DNA of 64,000 nt from Microplitis mediator (Eukaryota > Arthropoda > Insecta > Hymenoptera > Braconidae): assembly GCF_029852145.1 (NCBI RefSeq), contig NC_079973.1, forward strand, positions 9,010,385-9,074,384, read 5' to 3'. Numbering within the stretch: position 1 is the stretch's first letter; each line of letters opens with the position of its first letter. The notes beneath the pieces are model-generated. The model saw only the letters and a list, made by a program, of their open reading frames with translations. It had not been told where the DNA came from and made no database searches. This document shows positions 12,401 to 23,275 of this stretch, in pieces. The position numbers were made by a program, and so were the translations under genes.

Positions 12401-13968
12401 ACTTGTATCTGGCCAGATCAATTAATTCCGTATTGTAATCCAGAAGCTGTAGTTGGTTTTAAATGTCCTCAAAAAGTTCCCAAACATACAGCTGCAGCTA
12501 AATTTTGGCCCTTCCCAAGGTAATTTTATGAAGTAAACTAAATAAATAAAAACTTAATTATATTTTAAATGGCAAAATAGTTCACAGCTCTTATTAATTA
12601 GTAGACATGGTTGTTTATGAAGCTGTTAATAATAAACTTCAAAATAATAAAATTTATCTTCATCGTAATTGCGATGTAAATATACACCAACAATTTCCCA
12701 CACTATTAAACTAATGAGCGAAAAATGGTGTCGACCGATGAACCGAAGACAATTGATCTGTGACAATTTATCCGCAGATAGTTGATCCTAGCAATACTTA
12801 CTCCGAGTGATAAGTGATTCGTCGACAATTTATCCAACGATAATTGATTTGAGACGCAACTGATTGAGTAACAATAAATTGAACGATATAGAATTCGGTG
12901 GTAGTTTATCCTCAGAGTACTGAATCCTGGTGTTAATTAATTTCACCAGATAACTTTTTCAGTACCATTGCAAGCGTGCGTTACCATACTATTGTAATTA
13001 CACACACGCACAAAATATTTGAAAAAAAGGCACATTACCATCGCACATCACATCCACTTTTAAAAAATAACTTTGATCTCACGCTGTTACTACGCATTAT
13101 AATTACAAACCAAAAATTTTCGACGTATCCCGACAGCGACTTTCTCTCTGGGAACACTTTAATTGATATATTTCATTCGGGTATATTAACGTGTATAACT
13201 AATAATATTGTATGCATTGTAGTTTGGATCAATAGTCGTCGGATCAACGGCCAGGTAATCGCGAAAAATAAAGTGTTTTCACACCTCGCGTTTTATGTTA
13301 ATTTGCACTAGAAGTATAAACAACTGTTATAGATGCTAGCCATTCCCTGATCAAAAATTCAAACTGAATCCGATTGGAACTCAATTGGGTATTAATCGGA
13401 TTTAATCAGTCAATTACAATGCTCTCGAGAGCGTTCTGATCGACCGATTAAGTTTTATTCAAATTCAATCTGTAAAAATAAAATATTATTTTCTCATTCA
13501 ATCTAATAGAATCCGGTTTGAGTTTTTCTATTGGTTGCTTAATTTGATTCAATACTAAAATAATACATATTTTGGGATTCAATCGGATTCATTCGGACTT
13601 CTTAATCAGCGTTATGTATAATTAAAACTATTTCAATGACATATTAAATTGATTAGAAAAATAGTTGTTCAAAGCGAATGATTTATCTTCAGTATTTCGA
13701 TCTAGATTTTAATACCTCAATTTTTTTTAGATTTGCCGTTCCAGGAGACTGTGGGCGATTAATTACTTGTGTTGAAGGACATCCCAGACTTATTACCTGC
13801 GGTGATGGACAACTTTTTGACTCTGTCACGTTAAGCTGCATGGATCCCAAAGAATATCCATTATGGTAAAATTCGTTACAAATTTTTTCGGCTAATACAT
13901 TTTTTATATAGTAATGAATCAGGAAATTAATCATGTCTTTATATTTTTACAGTGCTAAAGAGGCTTAA
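9453..13968 (+). CDS. Peritrophin-A: Peritrophin-A-like CPAP3 chitin-binding cuticle protein
   Basis: Secreted protein with three CBM14 chitin-binding domains, predicted to act in cuticle or tracheal matrix. Five coding exons: 9453-9504, 11962-12180, 12252-12519, 13731-13865, 13953-13968. All junctions are GT/AG and in phase, and the lengths sum to 690 bases (229 aa). Residues 1-20 form a signal peptide. The cysteine sextets are C29-C84, C99-C152 and C162-C225. Family landmarks include YPHPEDC, SSPGCEYQFGLY, EAVVGFKCP and the WPFPRF block before the third domain. Drosophila has Peritrophin-A next to obst-A (recalled, not checked), and here the two are divergent neighbours. The last exon is only 16 bases (CAKEA, stop). 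No AATAAA is seen before the repeat that starts about 50 bases later. The exact obstructor subfamily name is less certain than the domain assignment. Confidence 0.85.
10456..10706. mobile_element. Foldback MITE, 251 bp, TA-flanked
   Basis: Nearly perfect inverted arms of about 60 bases: CACGGAAAGATTGGAACCTG... on the left and the inverse ending ...GGTTCCAATTTTTTCGTG on the right. A TA lies outside each end. It is more GC-rich than its surroundings and has no coding capacity. It lies in intron 1 of the Peritrophin-A-like gene. Confidence 0.82.
10710..11960. other. Intron 1 of the Peritrophin-A-like gene, remainder
   Basis: AT-rich and non-coding. 11180-11480 contains loosely mirrored GAACTCTTAA / TTAAGAGTTC units, probably an old foldback element. 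Nothing else is recognised. Confidence 0.4.
12715..13260. mobile_element. GATCAATTGTC foldback family, copy 1
   Basis: The left end has GTGTCGACCGATGAACC followed by repeated GACAATTGATC-like units. The right end has GGATCAATAGTCGTCGGATC then CAGGTAA. The same end structure and the internal CACGCACAAAAT...GAAAAAAAGG segment recur at 26488-26770. The internal 13040-13170 block matches 4550-4690. Located in intron 3 of the Peritrophin-A-like gene. Confidence 0.55.
13335..13612. mobile_element. CCCTGATTA-type foldback MITE
   Basis: Starts CCCTGATCAAAAATTCAAAC and closes near TTCTTAATCAG. The interior is a degenerate palindrome of GAATCCGATT / AATCGGATTC units. Intronic, non-coding. Confidence 0.5.
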
Positions 13969-14019
13969 GCCATAACCGGGAAATTCAAAGCAAATGTCAA
14001 TATATATTTATATATATAT

Positions 14020-15564
14020 TAGGGTGGTCCTTATTTTGGACATTTTTGAACTGTTATGCTCCCAGAGGCTTATGTGGTTCGAAATAAATAAAAAAAAATA
14101 TCCTCAAAGTTTCAGGTCTCTATCTCAATTTTAACCCGTGCCGCACAGCGATGTAAGTTTCCCATTTAAATAACACGGGGTTTTTGGCATTGAACGATTA
14201 AATTTTTATTCCGGCTAAAGTAATTGTTCGAAAAATTTGAAACTCTGTAGACTTTATCCTCATATTAGCAGCTACTCCTCAGAATTTTTACAGATTTTCA
14301 GCTACTATAATTTTGGGGGTACAGCATGATGAAAAGAAACAAAAAAAAAATTTTTTTATTTCTATCTAAAATTTTTATTAAAAAACATATCAAATCACCC
14401 TGCATCCTTTTCATAAGTTCTTCCTTTTTTTCATTCTCACACCCAAGTGGGTGAACGGCATATCTTTGTTGCACTAATACAGTAATCAGGAGCATTTTTT
14501 TTCAATTACAACAGAAAAAATTCCCTTAAAGTTTAAGCTCTTAATTCTAACGGGAAGAGTTACCGCAAAATTTTTTTTGTGATTTTTTCAAGAAATATTT
14601 TTGTTTATGTTATTTGGCAATGTGTCTTTTTCAAAAATACATAATGCATTCAATTGATATCTGAGATCGGTATATCAATGCCACTAATCATATTATGTCT
14701 CAGTTTAACAGTTGATAAATATTATCAATAAATTAAATTTCTTTCAATATTTGCTTAAATAAGTTGGTCACCTTCAAGTTTATTATTTGTTTTAAGCAAT
14801 AAATAATAAACAAAAGGTGGATAGTTTTGTGCATTATAATATCAAAATAATTATTTGTTTACAATTTCCTAACTATAATGAATTATTAATAAAATAGATT
14901 TCTTTTATAAATAAATATAATAAACTTAAAAAATCACAAAAACAAAATTTGCGACACGTGGTTCTGTTGGAATTAAGAGCTCAAACTTTAAGGGAATTTT
15001 TTTCTGCCGTCATTGAAACCGTTTGTGAGGTAATCGTAATAAATTTAAAAAATCCTCTTAACGAACACTTTACTGCACACTAATGCAAAGTTCCTGATTA
15101 CTGTATTAGTGCAACAAAGATATACCGTTCACCCACTTAGGTGTGAGAATGAAAAAAAGTAAGAACTTCTGATAAGGATGCAGACTGATTTGATATGTTA
15201 TTTGAAAAAAATTTTAGCTAAAAATAAAAAAAATAATTTTTTTCTTTTTTTTCATCATGCTGTACCCCCAAAATTATAGTAGCTGAAAATCTGTAAAAAT
15301 TCTGAGGAGTAGCTGCTAATATGAGGATAAAGTCTACAGAGTTTCAAATTTTTCGAACAATTACTTTAGCCGGAATAAAAATTTAATCGTTCAATGCCAA
15401 AAACCCCGTGTTATTTAAATGGGAAACTTACATCGCTGTGCGGCACGGGTTAAAATTGAGATAGAGACCTGAAACTTTGAGGATATTTTTTTTTATTTAT
15501 TTCGAACCACATAAGCCTCTGGGAGCATAAAAATTCAAAAATGTCCAAAATAAGGACCACCCTA
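14020..15564. mobile_element. Large foldback transposon, about 1.54 kb
   Basis: Inverted arms of roughly 570-640 bp, near-identical over long stretches. The left end is TAGGGTGGTCCTTATTTTGG and the right end its inverse, embedded in TA-rich DNA. The arms run to about 14600 and from about 14925, leaving a loop of about 320 bp. No transposase frame is present, so it is non-autonomous. It lies about 50 bases after the stop codon of the Peritrophin-A-like gene. Confidence 0.85.
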
Positions 15565-15569
15565 ATATA

Positions 15570-16000
15570 TATATAGTCGGAATGACATATCAACGAATAC
15601 GTGTTCAAAGACATTAACAAGTACAATTTTCTGAAGTTACAAAACGTTTGTGAAGAGAAATATACTTGAGTAAAACAATTTGAATCGGCTATGAACGTTT
15701 ATTGAATGTTTCTTCTAGAAGTTTGAAATTTTTCTTGTCTTGTGACCAGGTTCTCAAAAAAAAATATTTGAAAGTTATAATTTGGAAATTTTTTATCTGA
15801 TCGAAATCAAAATTATTGTTTTTTTTTGTAAATGTTCTTCTATTGACTTTTCTTAGAAAAATATACATCATTTTGAAATTTAATGAAAGTAATTTTGAAT
15901 TGTTTAAGGCTAATTTTTAAAATCAATGATTGTAAATCCCTCTTTTTTGAGAGGACACACAATTGAAAAACAAAATTCAATCAACCTACATAAATAAAAC
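15570..16000. other. Intergenic, nothing recognised
   Basis: AT-rich sequence between two repeat clusters. No gene, RNA or clear repeat is visible. Confidence 0.4.
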
Positions 16001-16151
16001 GATTTCCCTGATTAAAAATACTCATTGAAAAGTATTGAAAAAGATGAGAATTGACTACTTTTCAATAAATCCTATTCCACAAGGTTTTCATCTGGAAGTA
16101 AAATTAATACTTTTCAATTATATTGAATCTAAAAATAATATAAGAATTTCT

Positions 16152-16263
16152 AATGGGAATTTCTTTTGGGAATTTTCTCTGAAAGTCTTCAGAACTTTGA
16201 AAAAGTCTTTAGAACTTTGGAACCAAGTTTTTCAGAGAAAATTCCCAAAAATTTTCACCAGGG
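16152..16263. repeat. CTGGTGGAAATTTT hairpin repeat, copy 1
   Basis: A short palindromic unit with GGGAATTTTCTCTGAAAG and the inverse arm CAGAGAAAATTCCC ending in TTTTCACCAGG. Related copies are at 47574, 47958 and 48582. Confidence 0.55.
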
Positions 16264-16441
16264 TAATAGTCGTAATCTTCATGTGGGACAAGGAATTGCA
16301 ATATTATTTTACGATTAAAGACGATTCATAACGATTAACAATTTTAAATCGTTATGAATCCTCATTTGGGAACAGAAGTTGCACTATTATTTTACGATTA
16401 AAGACGATTTGAAATTTTTAATCGTCATGAATCGTCTTTAA

Positions 16442-17155
16442 CCCTTTAGAGTCTGAGCTTGAAACCCCACTCTTCGGTCTGGTGGAGCCCGACAGAGTAG
16501 AAAGAGCACGCAGCAAATGTGAAAGGGCCGTATTATAAGAGAAAACATTTCACCTGGGCGGAAAGTAAAAAATAATTTTTTTTTAAATTTTTGATTTATT
16601 AAATAATAACTATCAAAGGACTTAAATTCAAAGTAAGAACAACATTTGGTTTCATTATGAATATAGTTAAGTATTTTGATTATCAGCATCATAATTAGTC
16701 AAAATAAATACGTATTTAACTTGGAACTTTCGTTTAGTACTAAGGAAAGTTCAAATTTCAATAATTTATTATCTTGGACAGTGACAAGTCGATTTTTTCA
16801 ATACTCTCACGTTTATTTCATCATCAACCTCTTAAGGTTTTATGTTTTTTATTTTTATTTTTGGCATACTAGCGACTAATTATGCGCAATAAAATTATTT
16901 TTCAATTACATGGCAATGTATGAAATTTGTTAAATTTTTCTAACCTTACTTTCGAAGAGACTACTCCCTTATGTCAAAAATACTAACTACGGTACTATCG
17001 ATGAACGCAGCGCGAGATTCAAATGACTGGAAGAGTACTCACAGGCACACTACTACTCTCACATGTCACTCATACATGCTCACGGGACTCTACGATTCGC
17101 GCTCTCCCCACTAGTCTCACACGTAGACGTTTCAAGATCCTCTAACTCTAAAGGG
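16442..17155. mobile_element. piggyBac-like non-autonomous element (TTAA target)
   Basis: Flanked on both sides by TTAA (16438-16441 and 17156-17159). Terminal inverted repeats are CCCTTTAGAGT / ACTCTAAAGGG. TTAA duplication with ends beginning CCC is the piggyBac-superfamily hallmark. The 714-bp interior has no transposase frame. Confidence 0.78.
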
Positions 17156-17481
17156 TTAATCGCAAAATAATATTGCAATTTCTGGTCCTGCACGAAGATT
17201 AAAAACGATTAAAAATTTAATCGTTATTAATCATCTTCAATCATCAATTGACGATTCACGACGATTCAAAATGATTGAAACATTTTTAATCGTCATTAAT
17301 AGTATTTTCTAATCAGAGATGTTGCTCCACTACATAGAAAGCCGGAAAACGTCTCACGTATATGATCAGTTTTTAGAACGCCATCTATTAATTGACCGAT
17401 AAAAATTATTAGAAATGTTGGAGAACTCTTCAACAAACATGAAGCAATCGGTTAGAAGTCTTAAAACACCGATATATGTTG

Positions 17482-18119
17482 AAATTATTTATTAAATTTA
17501 CATTAATTATGTCATAATAAAATATTAGGGGAACGTAACAATAGTGTTATAAAAATTGATTTATTTCGAAAAGTTACAGGAATCTAAAAATTTTTTAATT
17601 AGTTTTTTCTTTGAGCATACTTTGCATACGACGTGACATAAACTAATTTTTTATGATAGACACTTGAAATCTACGACATTTAGCGCCTATAGCCGGCAGC
17701 TAAAAATATTAGACAAGATACAGCTGGTAAAAAGATACCTAATCATCGGATCAAAAAATATTTTTTAGTTACATGTGCGAAAGCAAACGACCAAAAAATA
17801 TCGAAGTAACTTAACGACCCATCTTGTGACAAAATTTATCATCATTTTAATTCGTCCACTTACCGACTTCTCTCTAATTTTCAACAAATACTCAAAACAA
17901 TCTTATCAAATAAATAAACGCGGATTTATAACCTGCCATTTATAGGCACTAAATGTAGTAAATTTCAAATATCTGTCACAAAAACTAATGTATTTATCTA
18001 GTACAATCGAGACCTGCCGGAGCAAAACGCCTTTTCATACCGAGTATTTGTGATGTTCTACTAGTGGTACGTGCAGATAAATTTGAGTACTGTGTTGACT
18101 ATATAGAGATGTCGTACTT
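17482..18119 (-). pseudogene. Partial smoothened duplicate (3' flank and tail fragment)
   Basis: Two blocks match the resident smo gene in the same orientation and order. 17482-17660 matches 24700-24880, the smo 3' flank just past the stop, including the shared ATTAGGGGAACGTAACAATA. 18011-18119 matches 25627-25736, inside smo exon 7, at roughly 88% by eye with a 1-base deletion. The 350 bases between them do not match the 747 bases that separate the blocks in smo. The copy has lost its frame and cannot encode protein. It keeps non-coding flank as well as exon, so it reflects genomic duplication with later deletion or replacement, not retroposition. Confidence 0.8.
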
Positions 18120-18724
18120 TACAAAAGTTTCCTTGAATTTTTCGTCAAATTTCCGTCAACTTTGGATATTTCCGTTTTTAAAGACACTTTATATGCAACT
18201 TGTTATACAATTTGACGTAAATTTACTACATGAATTAGAATGCAAAATTAACTTCAAAAGTTGACTAGAAAAAATTTTTCGTCAATTTTCAGGCAAATTT
18301 TTGCATCAATTTATTGTTAATTTGACTTGAAAAATTGTAAAGTATTTTTTTTACCTTGAAATTGTAGACAATTTTATGTATAAATTTGCTTACCCTCTGA
18401 AATGTTAGGAACGAACATTACCGAATTTTTTATGTAGTCAAAATTTACCTCTAAATTGAGAAAAAATGGACCGCAAATTTTTCCCTCCAACTTTTAGAGT
18501 CAAATTGTCGGCAAATTCAGGCAGCAAATTTCCGTTAATTTCAATGTCAAATTACAGTCATTTTCAAGCTAGAGTGGCTATTCGGGTATTAGGGCCCATA
18601 TGCTTATCAGCGCCTCTCTAGCTGATTTTGAGACTATAATTTTACACCTTTTTGTGGATACTTTTGAAACTGAAGTCTCATATGAGAGAGTGCTCCTTGC
18701 TCCTTTTAACGTTCTAACTGCTTA

Positions 18725-18734
18725 GTTCAGTCAG
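18725..18734 (+). promoter_or_regulatory. Possible initiator of the MATH-BTB gene
   Basis: GTTCAGTCAG matches the arthropod initiator TCAGT and lies about 100 bases before the ATG at 18830. No TATA box is seen at the expected distance. Confidence 0.3.
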
Positions 18735-18829
18735 GACTTAGTTTTAGTTCCTCTAAAAACGCGGAATCACAGTCATAAAAAAAAAATTTTTAAAAAAGCT
18801 GAGTTAATTCAAATTGTGTCTAGTGAAAA

Positions 18830-19906
18830 ATGCCTCTAAAAAAAATAGAACAAAATGTTCATAAATTTGTCTATACATGGGTAATAAAAAATGTAAGTCA
18901 CCTGTTATCAGGTGTAGATTCGTCCACCACTACAGAGATCCAAGTGGCTCATAAATTTTCATCAGAATTTGAAAGTTGTGTCAAGAAGTGGTATGTAAGA
19001 TTGATGCTCGTGAAAATGGAAGTTCTAGAATTAATAAACCTAGTGTTCGATGCTCGTTATCCAGCGGATTGCAAGAATCATGTAACCTGTAACTTTTACG
19101 TGGTCGACGCCGACGAAAATTGTTTTTTTGTTGGACGAAAAAACCGGAAATTCGATCATGCATTATTAGATTTGTATTACAATCAGGTTAGTTCATGTGC
19201 CCTGCTGACTTTACTAAAAACAAGAAACAATCTATTTCCCAACGATGAAATGACACTGCGCGTCGAAATCATAACTTACTTGGACGAAAATCCTATACTT
19301 CCTTTTGAGTATGTAGAATATTTTAATGAACCAGATGTCGATTTATCAGATTTTATCTTGAAATACAAATGCCGACAAAATGACGGTGATGTTATAATCA
19401 AAGTGAAGGATATTGAATTTCCAGTCCATAAAACTGTTTTAGAAACACGATGTTCTGTATTATATAAAATTGTTGCTCGGCATGAACAAATGTTCGGCAG
19501 CAATAATAATCAAGTAACTCTTACGAATATCGAACCAGATATATTCAAAAGAGTTTTAGAATTTATCTACACTGGCCAAGTTGAAGACTTGGATGATTAT
19601 TCAGAGAATTTGCTAGAAGCTGCTTCAGAATATAAATTAATACGACTGATACGTATGTGTGAATTTTCCATCGTCAACTGCTATCTTACTTTCAAAAATT
19701 ATAATGAAGTTGAAAAATTGGCTATTCGTTGTGGTGCCTCTAAATTATTAAAAAACGTCAGAAGTTTAAAATTTATGATGGATAAAGAAATGTCACTCAA
19801 AGATGTATCGTGTACACCCAGTGGTACTATAATAATCACAAATCCCAATGGTGAGAAATCGGTAGCCGGATATAAATTGGAAAATGGTATATTTTTATTT
19901 CTTTAA
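18830..19906 (+). CDS. MATH-BTB (speckle-type POZ / TDPOZ-like) protein, single exon
   Basis: 358-aa uninterrupted frame. Residues about 8-150 resemble a MATH/TRAF domain (opening FVYTWVIKNVSHL). Residues about 179-282 are a BTB/POZ domain (DGDVIIKVKDIEFPVHKTVL, then FKRVLEFIYTGQVEDL), and a short BACK-like helix region follows to about 320. SPOP-type proteins of this layout act as substrate adaptors for Cullin-3 ubiquitin ligases: MATH binds the substrate, BTB binds Cul3. The N-terminal MATH part is divergent, so its substrate grooves cannot be judged. There are no introns, as in many lineage-expanded TDPOZ genes. An ATAATAAATC polyadenylation-like signal lies about 30 bases after the stop. 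The ATG at 18830 is the first in frame. Symbol withheld because orthology is unclear. Confidence 0.82.
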   Translation: MPLKKIEQNVHKFVYTWVIKNVSHLLSGVDSSTTTEIQVAHKFSSEFESCVKKWYVRLMLVKMEVLELINLVFDARYPADCKNHVTCNFYVVDADENCFFVGRKNRKFDHALLDLYYNQVSSCALLTLLKTRNNLFPNDEMTLRVEIITYLDENPILPFEYVEYFNEPDVDLSDFILKYKCRQNDGDVIIKVKDIEFPVHKTVLETRCSVLYKIVARHEQMFGSNNNQVTLTNIEPDIFKRVLEFIYTGQVEDLDDYSENLLEAASEYKLIRLIRMCEFSIVNCYLTFKNYNEVEKLAIRCGASKLLKNVRSLKFMMDKEMSLKDVSCTPSGTIIITNPNGEKSVAGYKLENGIFLFL

Positions 19907-20020
19907 CTATACTGAAACTTATATTTTCTTATAATAAATCGAAATATGAAATTGAATTTATTCAATCGCCTTTAATTTTTTTTAGGTGTACCGGAGGGAG
20001 TTAAGATTGTACCAGAGTCG

Positions 20021-20400
20021 AGTGCTCCCACCCCAAGATGTGAGAAAAATATCATAGAGAGGTACCCCTACCTCTCTTAAAAGGTGGAACTATTAAAAAT
20101 AGAAGCATGCACAGTCTTACTGTTTATAAGTACTAGACATAACATGCTCGCTTCGCTCACCTTCATTCTTTCAAAAATCCCGCCACTATCTCAGTCGACC
20201 AATCGACAACCGAATAAAATAGTCACAGAAGTGACATAATAAAACGATACGACATCCCATTATCTTTTTAGAAGAGGATATTTAGGTGTATGTAAACAGC
20301 TGACTAATAGTAGCGGCCAAGCGCATGCGCAAGTAAATTCCACTGAGTGTAGTGTGAAAACTGAATCGAGGAGAAATGATATCTTAGGGGGGGGAGCACT
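20021..20400. mobile_element. G/C-run-ended MITE, copy 1 (380 bp)
   Basis: Left end AGTGCTCCCACCCCAAGAT and right end ATCTTAGGGGGGGGAGCACT are inverted repeats. A shorter relative at 27003-27250 shares AAAAGGTGGAACTATTAAAA, CGCATGCGCAAGTAAATTCC and other internal blocks. Non-coding. Confidence 0.7.
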
Positions 20401-21244
20401 GTAGATATTGTTTTTGCATCACTAGATAACAATTTGGTTATTGGTAACGGCACGATTTTTCTTCATAAAAATGAATATTTACTAAATAAATTTGTTTTTT
20501 GTATTTAACTTCTGTTTTCGTTTTTTCATTTTGTTAAAGACCTCCAATAAAAACTTAGATTTTCTTTATTTCTATTTACAATATAAATTTCAATTGAATA
20601 TGATGAAAAATAGTCGTTTGGGTTTTTAATCAATGTAATGTACATACTTTGTAATTTTTGATTTAAACTGGAAGTTGTAGAAATATATTAAAGTCTGATT
20701 TTAAAAAATTAAACTCACACAAGCTTATACGACTGCATTTTTTTTTCAATTTTTTAATAAAATAAAAATTTTGTATTAAAGAAAAAGATGAATTAAATGA
20801 GCTGGAAATAAATCGCTGGTGGTAACTGGCAACACTGCGCAAAAAATCCGAACAAATTCAGAGCCCGAATTTACTCGCGTCAGCGGCACATCACCGCGTT
20901 TCTCAGGTTTTCTAACAAAAAAAAATATTTTTTTAATATTTAAAATATCGAAAAATAATTATCATCCATTCATCCGATACTAAAAAGTACAGTAGAAGAA
21001 CTCATAAAATTTCAAAAAATCAGGAAATTTTTTTTTTTAAATAATCTTTTAATAAAAGTTGCGATGCTGCGCTCATAGCGCGACGGATAAAGGGTTAATC
21101 AGGAAATACATAGATATGTATTTTTTTAACCCTTTTTTTATACCGTATAAAATATATTCTACAGCGAAGAAAATTTTTTCACTACCTTTTTTAAAAACAT
21201 GAATTTTGTATGATAAATTTAGCATGTTATAAATATTATAAACT

Positions 21245-21335
21245 ATATCATTATAAAAATCGTCAAAGCGTCGGTCTCTCGTACGGAAGGTCCCAGGTTC
21301 GAACCCTACTGAAGTGGGTGCGGTCATTAATAAGT
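21245..21335 (+). repeat. tRNA-derived element
   Basis: GTCTCTCGTACGGAAGGTCC followed by CAGGTTCGAACCCTACT gives an anticodon-arm-like and box-B-like order. The D arm is not convincing. Probably a SINE head or degraded tRNA. Confidence 0.4.
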
Positions 21336-21491
21336 CTAGCATTTTTATTCTGAATTAAAAGTTTCTAATTCGATTAAGGATTCAATTATTCGCATATCTG
21401 ATCATTTCTGCGTCGCTAAAATAATAATAAAACAAAAATAAATAAAAAAAAAATTTTTTTTTTCATTTAGTTAAAATTTCTATACATTTTA

Positions 21492-21592
21492 TCGATTCCC
21501 AGTTCGGGCTATCTATATTTTTCTCAATTAATCTATAAATTGTCTTATTGAAAAGGTTTGCATGTTTAGATTTCCACTATATTTAGAATTGG
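21492..21592 (+). mobile_element. SINE family B fragment
   Basis: Nearly identical to 8551-8645: the tRNA 3' end (TCGATTCCCAGTTCGGGCT) directly followed by the same body. The head is truncated. Confidence 0.75.
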
Positions 21593-21708
21593 TTATATCA
21601 AGTCATATATGGCCGTAGCGATGTATACATGGCCATGTATGTCATATACGGCCATATATACACGGTCATATGTGATCATATATGGTCATGTATGATTCAT
21701 TTTTCACG

Positions 21709-21808
<100 letters not shown>

Positions 21809-21860
21809 AGTGATTGGTATCTTAAATTAATATCACTTATACACTACAATGATAACATAC

Positions 21861-22657
21861 TTATTGGCAGGGAGCGCGACGAAAACGACATCTGATGGCT
21901 ACAAAAAATCATGCTCGAGAATTATAAAAGATATATAAAATCAGTGTAAAAAATAAAAATTCGTTATAAAATCAAAATATAAAAATTTATAATGATATAA
22001 ATAAAAAAGTGTAATTGTATTTTTGATAGAGAAAATTAAATTGAATATATTTCGATAAAAAAATTAAGTATAAAAAATTTTAATAAATAATAAACACTAT
22101 TATTTTAGAATAGAATAAGGTTAACCGATAAAATCAAAACAAATAATATATTACAACTACAATGATAATGGTTTAAAAAATAGTAGAATAGTCAATTGAG
22201 TTTTTTAACAAAATTGAAGAAAATAATTTTATTTTAAGTCATGATAATTTGCTTGTAAATCGTAACTAAAAAAACATAATGTTTTTTTAACTTTCCATTA
22301 CAAGCGCTTTCTCTAGTGTCTCACTCATATTCACGCCAACTTTATTAGCTTAAGTAGTGTTGTACAGGGAATCACCGTATAGCGCGAGTAACGAAGGGTT
22401 AAAAAATAATTTTTAGCCAATGATAAAAATCATTATCCAAACCGGATTTGAATCAATAAATTATAAAATATTGTTTTAACCTCAAACGATGAGCAAAGGC
22501 AAACATTAACGACACAATAACTATTATGAACTATTTTTAAACTTAATTTTCATGTGTTTATATTCAAAGAGAGCATAATTTAACGAAATTGTATCCACAG
22601 CGAGCGCTGCGATCGTTTCAGTTGTCCCCACCATATACTAGGCTCCCTGCCAATATT
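21861..22657. mobile_element. Non-autonomous DNA element, about 0.8 kb
   Basis: Inverted ends ATTGGCAGGGAGC (21863) and GCTCCCTGCCAAT (22642). Interior AT-rich with no transposase frame. Class not assigned. Confidence 0.55.
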
Positions 22658-22659
22658 AG

Positions 22660-23160
22660 AAATAATAACACCACAATTAACAGCAGTAAAAGAAAGCAAG
22701 AGCAATATATAGTTTATTGAGATACAATGTTTGCTGTTAAACTGTCAAAATAAGACTGACTGACTTTTGTCGCGTATCTATAAAACAAGAGAAGAATGCA
22801 TTTGTTTTCTAGCTATTCAAATATTTAAAATATCAGCTTCACATTTGTTACAATATATATAACATAATGTGACAGTTTTAATATTAATGTCATTAAATTT
22901 TTATTTTGTCAACCATCAATCAAACTTAAATCCCCATTACTTAAAAAATATTCAAAGGTTTTGGTAGCAACTTAAAAGTATAAATCGATATCGATTTATA
23001 TGTGGATATTTATGAGTTAATAGATAAAAAGATTTGATTATATCTATCTAATGAATTCTATCGTAATTTATGTACAAAACCAAATTCATCACTAGGTGCA
23101 TTATTTACGTAGGATGTATCAATTTGATTATTTGAGTTGAGTAATGCCATGAATTTTTCT
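22660..23160. other. Intergenic, nothing but a short perfect palindrome
   Basis: No gene visible. Around 22980-23001 lies the perfect palindrome ATAAATCGATATCGATTTAT; this may be chance or a binding site. Confidence 0.4.
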
Positions 23161-23184
23161 TAAGTATAAGTGTATAGCAGACTA

Positions 23185-23275
23185 GAGGACCAGACTACCA
23201 TCAAGCGATTACCAGAGTTAAGTAGCAGTGGGTTATTAATTGGACGGGTGACCCCTTAGTATAATAATGGTTAAC
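23185..23275 (+). pseudogene. 5S-rRNA-like relic
   Basis: CGATTACCAGAGTTAAGTAG followed by TTGGACGGGTGACCCC matches the internal control region and 3' half of eukaryotic 5S rRNA (GATCACC, GTTAAGCA, TTGGATGGGTGACC), with many substitutions and a shortened middle. It cannot be a working 5S gene. It could be a pseudogene or the head of a 5S-derived SINE (SINE3 type). Confidence 0.62.

Larger units (their letters stand above)
16002..17317. mobile_element. CCCTGATTA foldback carrying nested insertions
   Basis: Outer ends CCCTGATTAAAAATACT (left) and AGTATTTTCTAATCAGAG (right) are inverse to each other. The interior holds ACGATTAAAAACGATT-type palindromic units, a CTGGTGG-type hairpin (16152-16263) and a TTAA-flanked element (16442-17155) that splits the palindrome. 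Confidence 0.6.

Noticed and set aside
14298..14495. 65-codon minus-strand frame
   Set aside because: Lies in an arm of the 1.5-kb foldback; the partner arm does not keep the frame.
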